Shown here piece after piece: positions 1-7,002 of a stretch of 8,438 nucleotides of DNA. The position numbers and the translations under genes were made by a program. This stretch comes from Ignavibacteria bacterium. Its GTDB lineage: Bacteria > Bacteroidota > Ignavibacteria > UBA10030 > UBA6906. Positions within the stretch are counted from its first letter, which is position 1; each line of letters opens with the position of its first letter. The stretch spans positions 1 to 8,438 of the forward strand of contig JAOUDE010000101.1 in assembly GCA_029859455.1 (NCBI GenBank), written 5' to 3'. The notes beneath the pieces were generated by a model. It made no database searches. It saw nothing but the letters and a program-made list of their open reading frames with translations, and was not told the DNA's origin.

Positions 1-1
1 G

Positions 2-49
2 GAACACAAGACACTCCTCCAGTCGATCAGAGATACGGCCGGCAAGTGA
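2..49 (+). CDS. C-terminal tail of an unidentified upstream gene (partial)
   Basis: The second reading frame is open from the window edge and ends at TGA 47-49. It encodes 15 residues, EHKTLLQSIRDTAGK, with ordinary-looking codons and an amphipathic, helix-like composition. The stop overlaps the GTG start of the sugar transferase at 46 (GTGA), a junction seen again at 3747-3750, which favours a real upstream gene in the same operon. The tail is too short to assign a family; in this setting a glycosyltransferase or another polysaccharide gene is possible. The frame of the sugar transferase is also open to the window edge, so these bases could instead belong to a longer form of that protein. 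Confidence 0.45.
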   Translation, partial: EHKTLLQSIRDTAGK

Positions 50-1410
50 ATGCAGAGCGATCTCGACGGCCTCAGGGGTGGCTGCCTCCCGTAGTACCGG
101 TCGTTTCAGATATCTGCGCCATCCTTTCGGCCTGGGTTTTGACGACGAAGCTCGTCGGGCATGCTCAGAGCGGAACCATCGTCCTGGTGGCATTGGTCAC
201 ATTCCTGTTGTTCCAGCTCTCGGCGGGATCCTATCGGCTTGCCGGCCTCATTCCGGTTGGCCGTGAGTGCGGGATCGCCACACGGTCATTCATTCTGGGC
301 GCGGCGACAGTATCGACGTTCGCCTTCTTCTCCGCGGGTGCTTTGCCTGCACAGGCGACCCTTCTGTCTTTCTTCCTCTTTCTCCCGCCTGCTTTTCTGC
401 TCTGGCATGCGCCCCGATGGTATTGGAGCTTCCGGGCGAGAAAGCGCTCTCCCGGCATCCGGACGATGATTGTCGGACCCGGGCCGGGTGCTTCCAGGCT
501 GAGCGATCTTATCAAAACGATGCGCCGTTTTGATCTGGTTGCAGTCACCAACCTTCCGGCCGGGGTGCAGGCTGTCGCTCATTCAGGCAATCTGATCCCC
601 GAGCTCAAGGAACAGATCATCAGGTCCGGGATCGAGTTACTCCTTATCTCTTTCCAGGATCTGAACGGCTCGACAACAACGTTCCTGGACCTCTTTGCTT
701 CAACCGGAGTGCAGATTCGACTGGTCCCTTCCGAGTCAGAGTTTCTGAGATCAGAGGCCGGGATTGAAGACCTGACGAGCATTCCGGTTCCCTCTGTTTC
801 GCCCCCTCCCGGCACACACGAGTGGATTCACAGGGCCTTCGATCTGGCCTGCAGTCTTCTCATCGCCGGTGTACTCTCTCCGGTTCTCCTCCTTGTTGCC
901 TGTGCCGTGAGGATGACTTCGGCAGGCCCTGTCTTCTTCAAACAACAACGAAGCATCAATGGTCTCGATACACCCTTCATGGTCTACAAATTCCGGAGCA
1001 TGAACGATCGAAAATCGACATCCAACGGACGGGACGGCCAGACCAAGATCAAGGACGATCCACGTGTGACTGCGCTCGGTCGACTGATGCGACGGTACAG
1101 TATCGATGAACTCCCTCAGCTGCTGAACATCTTCAGGGGGGAAATGAGCCTGGTCGGACCAAGACCTTTGCCGGAAGAAGATTTCGAGGCGATCCGGATC
1201 GATGGTCCCTCCGGGTCACTCTGTTCAGCCCGCTCCGGCGTCAAGCCGGGACTGACCGGCCTCTGGCAGATCTCCGGGCGAAGCGATCTTGGCTTCCGGG
1301 AGATGCTCCTTCTTGATATTTACTACATCGAGAACCGGTCGGTCCTCTTCGATCTGGAAATCCTTCTCCGAACCGTCCCCGCCGTCCTGTTCGGAAAAGG
1401 CGCATACTGA
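46..1410 (+). CDS. Polyprenyl-phosphate sugar-1-phosphate transferase (bacterial sugar transferase, WbaP/WcaJ type)
   Basis: Inner-membrane initiating enzyme of surface-polysaccharide synthesis: it moves hexose-1-phosphate from a UDP-sugar to undecaprenyl phosphate. The 454-residue length fits the large PHPT class. Hydrophobic segments at about 15-37, 43-60, 82-100 and 104-121 are followed by a soluble nucleotide-fold-like region (about 139-230, beginning MIVGPGPGAS). A re-entrant hydrophobic stretch (about 264-290) leads into the catalytic domain. That domain shows KFRSMN (315-320), DDPRVTALGRLMRRYSIDEL with the catalytic Asp-Glu pair at D354-E355, GEMSLVGPRP (365-374) and KPGLTGLWQISGRS (400-413). 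The C-terminal membrane-associated helices close the protein. GTG 46 is the chosen start: it overlaps the preceding stop and places the first membrane helix as expected, although its ribosome site is poor and the frame is open upstream. Sugar specificity (glucose, galactose or another) cannot be read from the sequence. Confidence 0.93.
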   Translation: MNAERSRRPQGWLPPVVPVVSDICAILSAWVLTTKLVGHAQSGTIVLVALVTFLLFQLSAGSYRLAGLIPVGRECGIATRSFILGAATVSTFAFFSAGALPAQATLLSFFLFLPPAFLLWHAPRWYWSFRARKRSPGIRTMIVGPGPGASRLSDLIKTMRRFDLVAVTNLPAGVQAVAHSGNLIPELKEQIIRSGIELLLISFQDLNGSTTTFLDLFASTGVQIRLVPSESEFLRSEAGIEDLTSIPVPSVSPPPGTHEWIHRAFDLACSLLIAGVLSPVLLLVACAVRMTSAGPVFFKQQRSINGLDTPFMVYKFRSMNDRKSTSNGRDGQTKIKDDPRVTALGRLMRRYSIDELPQLLNIFRGEMSLVGPRPLPEEDFEAIRIDGPSGSLCSARSGVKPGLTGLWQISGRSDLGFREMLLLDIYYIENRSVLFDLEILLRTVPAVLFGKGAY

Positions 1411-1484
1411 GCCTGCTTTCGGGTTTGCCCTCTTTTTCGTACACTTATCCATTCTGAACTTGTGACACGAAACAGGACGTTCTT
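1411..1484 (+). other. 74-base gap between sugar transferase and ugd
   Basis: The gap contains a very short hairpin, GGG/CCC with a four-base loop (1421-1430), followed by a T-rich run (1433-1437). This is too weak to call a terminator. No good -35/-10 pair is visible. AGGA at 1474-1477 lies 7 bases before the GTG at 1485 and is a plausible ribosome site for ugd. Read-through from the sugar transferase is the simplest reading. Confidence 0.4.
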
Positions 1485-2798
1485 GTGAAACTCAGCGTAA
1501 TTGGTACTGGATACGTAGGGCTGGTTGTGGGCACCTGTCTTGCAGAAACCGGCAATGATGTGATTTGCGTCGATGTGGATGAGAAGAAGCTCAAGATGTT
1601 GCGCGAAGGTGTCTCTCCGATCTACGAACCGGGCTTGTCCGATCTGCTTCGAAAGAACATTCATGAACAACGACTTGATTTTACGTCGGACCTGAAGAAG
1701 GCTGTTCACCACTCGGAAGTAATCTTTCTTGCCCTGCCGACCCCTCCGGCCGAAGATGGCTCGGCAGACCTCCAGCATGTCCTTGCGGTTGCCGGCAAGA
1801 TAGGCCAGGTTATGGACGGGTACAAAGTGATCGTGAACAAGAGCACCGTTCCTGTGGGGACCGCGGAAAAGGTTCGGCAGATTATTTCCGAACAGACAGA
1901 CAAGGAATTCGATGTTGTGTCCAACCCGGAATTCCTGAAAGAGGGCGCGGCGGTCAACGATTTCATGAAACCGGACCGTGTGGTTGTGGGGACGAAAAGT
2001 CCCAGGGCACAGGCGATCATGCAGGACATCTGCTCTCCGTTTGTCAGAACCGGCAATCCGATTATCCTTATGGATGAACGGAGTGCCGAGGTGACGAAGT
2101 ATGCGTCGAATGCATTCCTTGCAACCAAGATCAGCTTCATGAATGAACTGGCGAACGTTTGCGAACGGGTGGGTGCAGACATCGACACGGTACGAAAGGG
2201 GATGGGCGCTGATCCGCGGATCGGTTCTCAGTTCCTTTTTGCCGGCATCGGTTATGGCGGCTCCTGTTTTCCGAAAGATGTGAGAGCCCTGCTGAATACT
2301 TCACAATCGGCAGGATACACGTTCGAAGTCCTGACCTCGGTGGACGCTGTGAACCGTAACCAGAAGGAGCTCTTCGTCCGTAAGATCATGAACCATTTCG
2401 ACGGGAACGTGGCTGGAAAGTCGATCGCCATCTGGGGCCTCTCGTTCAAGCCAAATACGGACGATATGAGAGAAGCACCGGCACTGACCATAATCGGGAA
2501 ACTGACCGACGCCGGTGCGACGGTGATGGTCCATGATCCCGTCGCGATGAAGGAAGCAAAGCGTCGCCTCGGATCAACGGTGTCATTCTTCGAGAACAAC
2601 TATGATGCCGTGAAGGGTGCCGATGCGCTTGTGGTGGCAACGGAATGGAACGAATTCCGCCGGCCGGACTTCGAGCGGATGAAGACCCTGATGCGGAGCC
2701 CTGTAATCTTTGACGGACGGAACATTTATGACCCCGCCCGCCTTTCCGAAAAGGGTTTCACCTACTATGGAATAGGCCGTCAGCGTGTCAAGTCCTGA
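1485..2798 (+). CDS. ugd: UDP-glucose 6-dehydrogenase
   Basis: Cytoplasmic NAD-dependent enzyme that oxidises UDP-glucose twice to UDP-glucuronate. The 437-residue length is typical. The Rossmann NAD site is at the N-terminus (GTGYVG, 7-12, with the acidic end of the second strand near D30). Catalytic elements follow: NKSTVPVGT (118-126), SNPEFLKEG with E149 and K152 (146-154), TKYASNAFLATKISFMNE with K205 and N209 (204-221), and GYGGSCFPKD with the catalytic thiol C261 and D265 (256-265). The C-terminal UDP-binding domain carries WGLSFKPNTDDMREAPA and the terminal FDGRN motif. GTG 1485 is the start, because MKLSVIGTGYVGL is the canonical N-terminus and AGGA sits 7 bases upstream. Its end overlaps the next gene by 14 bases, which indicates translational coupling with the enzyme that uses its product. 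A GDP-mannose dehydrogenase is less likely given the overall motif set. Confidence 0.95.
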   Translation: MKLSVIGTGYVGLVVGTCLAETGNDVICVDVDEKKLKMLREGVSPIYEPGLSDLLRKNIHEQRLDFTSDLKKAVHHSEVIFLALPTPPAEDGSADLQHVLAVAGKIGQVMDGYKVIVNKSTVPVGTAEKVRQIISEQTDKEFDVVSNPEFLKEGAAVNDFMKPDRVVVGTKSPRAQAIMQDICSPFVRTGNPIILMDERSAEVTKYASNAFLATKISFMNELANVCERVGADIDTVRKGMGADPRIGSQFLFAGIGYGGSCFPKDVRALLNTSQSAGYTFEVLTSVDAVNRNQKELFVRKIMNHFDGNVAGKSIAIWGLSFKPNTDDMREAPALTIIGKLTDAGATVMVHDPVAMKEAKRRLGSTVSFFENNYDAVKGADALVVATEWNEFRRPDFERMKTLMRSPVIFDGRNIYDPARLSEKGFTYYGIGRQRVKS

Positions 2799-3750
2799 TC
2801 CTGACCAGCGGGTAGTGATCACCGGCGGAGCCGGCTTTCTCGGATCCCATCTCTGTGACCGGATGCTGGAACGGGGATGCTCCGTTGTGGCGATGGACAA
2901 CCTGATCACCGGGGATACAGCCAATATCAGTCACCTTCTCGGGAATCCGAAATTCCGCTTTGTGCATCATGATGTCACCGAATATATCTACGTCGACGGC
3001 CCGGTCGATTACATTCTTCATTTTGCCTCGCCCGCAAGTCCGATTGACTATCTCAGGCTCCCCATTCAGACATTGAAGGTGGGGTCACTTGGAACACACA
3101 AGGCACTCGGACTCGCAAAGGCGAAAGGTTCCAGGTTTCTTCTGGCATCGACGTCAGAGGTGTATGGAGATCCACAGATTCATCCGCAGCCTGAGTGGTA
3201 CTGGGGAAATGTGAACCCGGTCGGTCTGCGCGGTGTCTACGATGAGGCAAAACGGTTCGCCGAAGCAATGACGATGGCGTATCACCGTCACCATGGAGTG
3301 GACACGAGGATCGTGAGAATATTCAATACCTACGGTCCGAGGATGAGAGTGAATGACGGACGGGCGATTCCGGCATTCATCTCGCAGTCGCTTCGGGGTG
3401 ATGATGTCACCGTGTTCGGCAACGGCTCCCAGACACGCAGTATCTGCTATGTTGATGACATGATCAACGGAATCGAGCGTCTTCTGTTTTCTGATTCGGT
3501 GAATCCTGTCAATATTGGGAATCAGGAAGAAATCAGCGTCGTGGATCTTGCGAAGGAGATCATCGAACTCACGGGCAGTAAGAGCAAACTGGTGTTCGGT
3601 GAACTGCCCGAAGACGATCCGAAGGTTCGCCAGCCTGATACGACGATTGCCCGTGAACAGCTGGAGTGGGTACCGGGGGTCGCCAGGCAGGAGGGGCTGC
3701 GCAGGACGGTCGAATATTTCCGAACCAAGGTTGAGGAGGGGAGAGGGTGA
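2785..3750 (+). CDS. uxs: UDP-glucuronate decarboxylase (UDP-xylose synthase, extended SDR)
   Basis: NAD-dependent extended short-chain dehydrogenase that decarboxylates UDP-glucuronate to UDP-xylose via a UDP-4-keto-pentose intermediate. The 321-residue length is normal for the soluble bacterial form. Visible are the NAD loop GGAGFLGSHL (14-23), the adenosine-side acidic residue in MDNL (37-40), HFASPASP (79-86), ASTSEVYGDP (121-130) with S122, T123 and E125, and the YxxxK pair Y152/K156. Substrate-side motifs are NTYGPRM (181-187) and TRSICYVDD (217-225). PEDDPKVRQPD (275-285) is the feature that best separates this family from UDP-galactose epimerases and dTDP-glucose dehydratases. GTG 2785 is the start, with AGG 8 bases upstream, lying inside the end of ugd. 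Its position right after ugd supports the assignment. No membrane anchor is present. Confidence 0.92.
   Translation: MSSPDPDQRVVITGGAGFLGSHLCDRMLERGCSVVAMDNLITGDTANISHLLGNPKFRFVHHDVTEYIYVDGPVDYILHFASPASPIDYLRLPIQTLKVGSLGTHKALGLAKAKGSRFLLASTSEVYGDPQIHPQPEWYWGNVNPVGLRGVYDEAKRFAEAMTMAYHRHHGVDTRIVRIFNTYGPRMRVNDGRAIPAFISQSLRGDDVTVFGNGSQTRSICYVDDMINGIERLLFSDSVNPVNIGNQEEISVVDLAKEIIELTGSKSKLVFGELPEDDPKVRQPDTTIAREQLEWVPGVARQEGLRRTVEYFRTKVEEGRG
3734..3739 (+). promoter_or_regulatory. Strong Shine-Dalgarno within the end of uxs
   Basis: AGGAGG is placed 7 bases before GTG 3747. It decides the start of the DUF2279-like gene over the in-frame downstream ATG (residue 12) and shows that this gene has its own efficient initiation despite overlapping uxs. 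Confidence 0.75.
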
Positions 3751-4664
3751 CACCATTTTCCGTGGTGGCAGCCACGGTCATGTTCGCTCTTGCAACAGGT
3801 GTAACGGCTCAACCTCTCCACGCTCAGGAAGTCCCCGAAGAGACGGACCAGTCATCCGGGGAAGCACCGCGCGGGGAGGAAGAGGGTGTTGATGGTCTCC
3901 GTCTCGCGATTGTGGGCGCGACACTTGGCGGTACGATGGTGGCGGTCCACTTCTACCAGCAGAACGGGTGGTGGAAGGACAATCAGACATCGTTTCACTT
4001 CCGCGAAGACCTGAACTATGGCCTGAGCGTTGACAAGATCGGCCATTTCTACGCCGCCTCCGGCATGACCTTCGTGTTCAGCAAAGCACTGACCTGGGCG
4101 AATCTCCGCGAACCGGATGCACTCCTGATCGGTGCAGGGAGTTCGATACTCTTTCAGAGTTATATTGAAATCAGAGATGGATTCTCCACCTGGGGCTTCG
4201 ACCGGGTCGACTTTGCCGCAAACGTCGCAGGCGCTCTGTATCCGCTGGCGCAATACCACCTCCCGGTGCTACAGAGTTTCCAGCTCAAAGCGAGTTACCA
4301 TCCATCCGATCTTCTGAGCAATCCCGGGGGAATCGGGTTCAGAGGACAGCAGCATATTATTTTTGATGACTACGAAGGGCAGACATTCTGGTTGAGTGTG
4401 CGTGTGAACAGACTGCTCCCTGAAGCGGCCGATCCGTTCTGGCCTGACTGGCTTGCCCTTTCCGTGGGATACGGGGCAAGAAGAGTCGCCGAACCGGATG
4501 CCCATAGTATCATCCTGATCGGACTCGACTACGATATGACCGAGATTATCCCTCAATCGTCTTCCTTCCTGAGAACCCTTTCCGAGGCACTGAATTTCAT
4601 TCGGTTTCCTGCTCCCGCGGTGCAGATCTCTCCGAATGCGATCTGGTACGGACTGTACTTCTAG
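3747..4664 (+). CDS. DUF2279-like exported protein of the polysaccharide locus
   Basis: Predicted exported protein of 305 residues with no defined biochemical role. A signal-peptide-like N-terminus (hydrophobic 5-20, possible cleavage near AQPLHAQ, 21-27) precedes an acidic, low-complexity linker (28-48). A hydrophobic stretch follows at about 53-69. The DUF2279/YfiM-like core has DKIGHFYAASG (96-106; D96, K97, H100), then EIRDGFSTWGFDRVDFAANVAGA (141-163; E141, D144, D152, D155, N159). The C-terminal third alternates hydrophobic and polar residues and ends WYGLYF, compatible with outer-membrane strands and a terminal aromatic. The start is well fixed: a perfect AGGAGG at 3734-3739 lies 7 bases before GTG 3747, which overlaps the uxs stop (GTGA). 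It directly precedes the Wzi-like gene, suggesting a role in glycan export or anchoring. The family name is from memory of the motif pattern and was not searched. Confidence 0.7.
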   Translation: MTPFSVVAATVMFALATGVTAQPLHAQEVPEETDQSSGEAPRGEEEGVDGLRLAIVGATLGGTMVAVHFYQQNGWWKDNQTSFHFREDLNYGLSVDKIGHFYAASGMTFVFSKALTWANLREPDALLIGAGSSILFQSYIEIRDGFSTWGFDRVDFAANVAGALYPLAQYHLPVLQSFQLKASYHPSDLLSNPGGIGFRGQQHIIFDDYEGQTFWLSVRVNRLLPEAADPFWPDWLALSVGYGARRVAEPDAHSIILIGLDYDMTEIIPQSSSFLRTLSEALNFIRFPAPAVQISPNAIWYGLYF

Positions 4665-6383
4665 ATGATGAAGAACCTCCGAATAATCAGGGCCGGACTG
4701 CTCTTTCTTCTCCTCGGCCTCAGCGGATCTTCCGTGGTCGCGCAGATTGAAAATGTTCCCGTCAGGAATCCCGTGTACCGTTTTCTGGAGAGAATGGAAA
4801 CGCGTGGGGTGCTCGGTCGCTACTTCGATGCAGTAAAGCCTCTTGCCCGCAGAGATGTCGCGATGTTCCTGGAAGAGGTGAAACAACATGAACAGGCGCT
4901 GAGCGGGACCGAACGCGAGTTCCTGGAAGATTTCAGGAGGGAATTCCGCTTCGACATCGATCGGACAGATGAAACATACCGGTCAACGATCAGTCCTCCG
5001 GATTCCCAGCCATTCTCGATCGGGGGATCGGTGTTCGGACCCGAGGAGAAGTATCTCTTTGCTGCTTCCGATTCATCCCATTCTCTTTTTGTAAACGGTC
5101 TGCTCACGATGGATGCCCGCGGGATATCAGGAGACGCTCTCGGAACGGGGGACGCCCAGTATCTCCAGTTCGGGGGGAGGTTCCGTGGAACGTTGTTTAA
5201 CCACCTTGGATATTATCTCGAGGGAACGAATGCACAATTCTGGGGCAGCCGTGAATTGCTTCAGAGAGACCCGATAATCAGCCAGTCACACACGATCTAC
5301 GTGACCGATACCCGGAACTTTGATTTCGCCGAGGGGTATGTGAAATACGGAGGGGAGATCGCCTCCGTACAGGTTGGCCGGGAGCGTCTTCTCTGGGGAA
5401 CCGGCTTTGATCAGGCGATGATCGCATCGGAGAATGTCCGTGTGTACGATTTCATCCGCGCCCAGGCCCGGTACGAATGGTTTCAATATACCTTCCTTCA
5501 TGCATGGCTTTTGGGGGAACGATCATCTCTGCAGTTTACCGTTCAGGGCGACACGACCATTTACACCGAACCAACGAATGCGGACAAATATTTTGCCGCC
5601 CACAGGTTCGAGGTCAGCTTCCCGGGTGTGATTGATGTGGGATTCCAGGAAATGGTCATCTATAGCAATCGGTCTCCGGACCTCGCGTATCTGAATCCAC
5701 TGATCGTCATAGAGTCGGCCCAGCGCTCCCGGGGAGAAAGAGACAACGTCTACTGGGCATTCGATTTCGAAACCCGATTTCTCGCAGGGCTGCAACTCAA
5801 CGGGACGATTCTGTTTGATGACCTGCATCTCGATGAATTCTTTGCTCCCCGGTGGTACAACCGGTATGCTTATCAGGGAGGGATCGCCTTGAGTGATCCG
5901 TTGTTTCTGCCGAACCTCTATCTTAACGTCGAGTACACCCGTGTTGAACCTTTTGTCTTTTCCCATAACCGGTCCAGAGAGAGTACGTATAGCAGTCTCG
6001 GTTCTGTGCTCGGTCCCCGTATCGGCCCGAATGCGGAATCCTGGGCCCTGCGTCTCGACTGGCTTCCGGTAAACAGGCTGCTTCTCTCGGCCACCATCAC
6101 CCTGGAGCGCAGTGGTGAGAACGTGTACGACACTGCCGGAAATCTTGTAAAAAATGTGGGGGGAGACCACCGGCAGCCTCACCGTCCCACGGATCCGGTC
6201 GACCGCGTCTTTCTGGACGGAAACAGAGTCAATGGAACCGTTGTGCAGGGGTACATTTCCTGGGAAGCGGTCCACCAGCTCTGGATCGAAGGGGGGTATC
6301 TTCTGGAGGATTGGGACCGGATTGACCAAGGAACCTACGAACGGAACCACACCTGGGAACTCAAGGCAAAGTTAGAATTCTGA
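4665..6383 (+). CDS. Capsule assembly Wzi-family outer-membrane protein
   Basis: Predicted outer-membrane beta-barrel of 572 residues, longer than the roughly 480 residues of E. coli Wzi, which binds capsule at the cell surface. A signal peptide is clear: basic MMKNLRIIR, hydrophobic 10-25, likely cleavage after VVAQ (24-27). The mature N-terminus (about 31-75) contains VPVRNPVYRFLERMETRGVL and KPLARRDVAMFLEE, a short helical module typical of this family's N-terminus and faintly S-layer-homology-like. The rest is rich in alternating aromatic strands, with family-like GRERLLWGTG (238-247), YLNPL (342-346) and LGPRIGPNAESW (449-460), and ends KAKLEF with a terminal Phe expected for BAM-dependent insertion. 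ATG 4665 directly follows the TAG of the preceding gene. No good ribosome site is visible, so translation probably depends on coupling. It is most likely the last gene of the polysaccharide block. Another porin-like family is possible but less likely. Confidence 0.8.
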   Translation: MMKNLRIIRAGLLFLLLGLSGSSVVAQIENVPVRNPVYRFLERMETRGVLGRYFDAVKPLARRDVAMFLEEVKQHEQALSGTEREFLEDFRREFRFDIDRTDETYRSTISPPDSQPFSIGGSVFGPEEKYLFAASDSSHSLFVNGLLTMDARGISGDALGTGDAQYLQFGGRFRGTLFNHLGYYLEGTNAQFWGSRELLQRDPIISQSHTIYVTDTRNFDFAEGYVKYGGEIASVQVGRERLLWGTGFDQAMIASENVRVYDFIRAQARYEWFQYTFLHAWLLGERSSLQFTVQGDTTIYTEPTNADKYFAAHRFEVSFPGVIDVGFQEMVIYSNRSPDLAYLNPLIVIESAQRSRGERDNVYWAFDFETRFLAGLQLNGTILFDDLHLDEFFAPRWYNRYAYQGGIALSDPLFLPNLYLNVEYTRVEPFVFSHNRSRESTYSSLGSVLGPRIGPNAESWALRLDWLPVNRLLLSATITLERSGENVYDTAGNLVKNVGGDHRQPHRPTDPVDRVFLDGNRVNGTVVQGYISWEAVHQLWIEGGYLLEDWDRIDQGTYERNHTWELKAKLEF

Positions 6384-6536
6384 TACTCCGGGAAGCTGAT
6401 GGTGGCTCACCGGTGATCGGGATTTTGGAGAAATCACCGAACCTTCGTATGTTCATCTGTATTCTTTTCCCCGCGGTCTGTTGACCCGCTTCACTCAGGG
6501 ATCCTGCATCGAATCAATTTTAATCCGGAGGCATAG
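6384..6536 (+). other. 153-base gap between the polysaccharide and peroxiredoxin/pterin blocks
   Basis: The gap contains a perfect palindrome (6407-6416), a 7-bp hairpin using half of it (6411-6439), and a second imperfect hairpin (6473-6489). A GGAGG ribosome site (6527-6531) lies 5 bases before ATG 6537. No hairpin is followed by a T-run. TTGACC at 6481-6486 resembles a -35 box, but 17 bases later there is only CTGCAT. No small ORF or RNA gene is evident. It is the most likely place for a transcription boundary in the window. Confidence 0.55.
6407..6439. repeat. Palindrome with repeated half-site / hairpin after the Wzi-like gene
   Basis: TCACCGGTGA (6407-6416) is a perfect 10-base palindrome. 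Its half-site TCACCG recurs at 6434-6439, so CGGTGAT (6411-6417) can pair with ATCACCG (6433-6439) around a 15-base loop. No T-tract follows, so a Rho-independent terminator is doubtful. It could be an operator for the downstream block, an RNA-stabilising 3' hairpin, or chance. Confidence 0.35.
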
Positions 6537-7001
6537 ATGACTATCAAACAAGGAACAAAAGCACCTGACTTCAAGATGTTCGACACTGAGCGGAAGGAAC
6601 GCTCATTGTCAGAGTTTTCGGGAAAAAAGACTGTTCTCGCATTCTATCCTGGGGCCTATACCGGCGTGTGCGACAAAGAGATGTGCACGTTTCGTGATTC
6701 TCTTCCAGAACTGGGCGGCCTGAACGCGCAGGTTGTCGGAATCAGCGTTGACTCCCCGTTTGTAAACGCAGCGTTCAAGAAGGAATACAAGCTGGGCTTC
6801 CCGCTCCTGAGTGATCTGGACCGGAAAGTCAGCTCAGAGTACGTCGGCGTGTACGAGAATTTCGGTCGGATTCCCGGCTATAGTGCGGCCCGGAGAGGGG
6901 TTGTCATCGTGGATGAGAAGGGGATGGTGACGTATTTCTGGGTAACAGAGAATCCCGGTGAGGAGCCTGATTATTCCGCCGTGAAGAAAGCACTTGCCTG
7001 A
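6537..7001 (+). CDS. Peroxiredoxin, AhpE/BCP-like with CxxxxC pair
   Basis: Cytoplasmic thiol peroxidase, 154 residues, thioredoxin fold, expected to reduce hydrogen peroxide or organic hydroperoxides. The active-site loop PGAYTGVCDKEMCTFRD (38-54) gives the PxxxTxxC signature with P38, T42 and peroxidatic C45. C50, five residues on, is the likely resolving Cys, as in atypical two-Cys BCP enzymes. ARRGVVIVD (118-126) supplies the conserved Arg. The C-terminal segment TENPGEEPDYSAVKKAL is like that of a Prx type I remember mostly from haloarchaea and some bacteria. The start is firm, with GGAGG 5 bases before ATG 6537. It is the first gene of the second block and its stop is one base from the next start. 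The reductant (thioredoxin or other) cannot be read from the sequence. Confidence 0.88.
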   Translation: MTIKQGTKAPDFKMFDTERKERSLSEFSGKKTVLAFYPGAYTGVCDKEMCTFRDSLPELGGLNAQVVGISVDSPFVNAAFKKEYKLGFPLLSDLDRKVSSEYVGVYENFGRIPGYSAARRGVVIVDEKGMVTYFWVTENPGEEPDYSAVKKALA

Positions 7002-7002
7002 G

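Noticed and set aside
1421..1437. Possible terminator between the sugar transferase and ugd
   Set aside because: The stem is only three base pairs; the T-rich run alone is not enough.
3154..3756. 200-codon open frame on the minus strand
   Set aside because: It is antisense to uxs, whose family motifs are unambiguous; there is no promoter or ribosome site of its own.
4269..4889. 206-codon open frame on the minus strand
   Set aside because: It spans the junction of two well-supported plus-strand genes in antisense, and its composition is charged and low in hydrophobic core residues.
5523..6350. 275-codon open frame on the minus strand
   Set aside because: It lies entirely antisense to the Wzi-like gene, has no recognisable motif and is explained by sense-strand codon bias.
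6481..6509. Sigma-70-like promoter TTGACC-17-CTGCAT before the first peroxiredoxin
   Set aside because: The -10 match is poor (only the last two positions fit well), so a promoter cannot be claimed, although one is expected in this gap.
6994..7002. TTG start for bcp three codons upstream
   Set aside because: It lies inside the preceding gene with no ribosome site, while ATG 7003 directly after the stop gives the usual family length.
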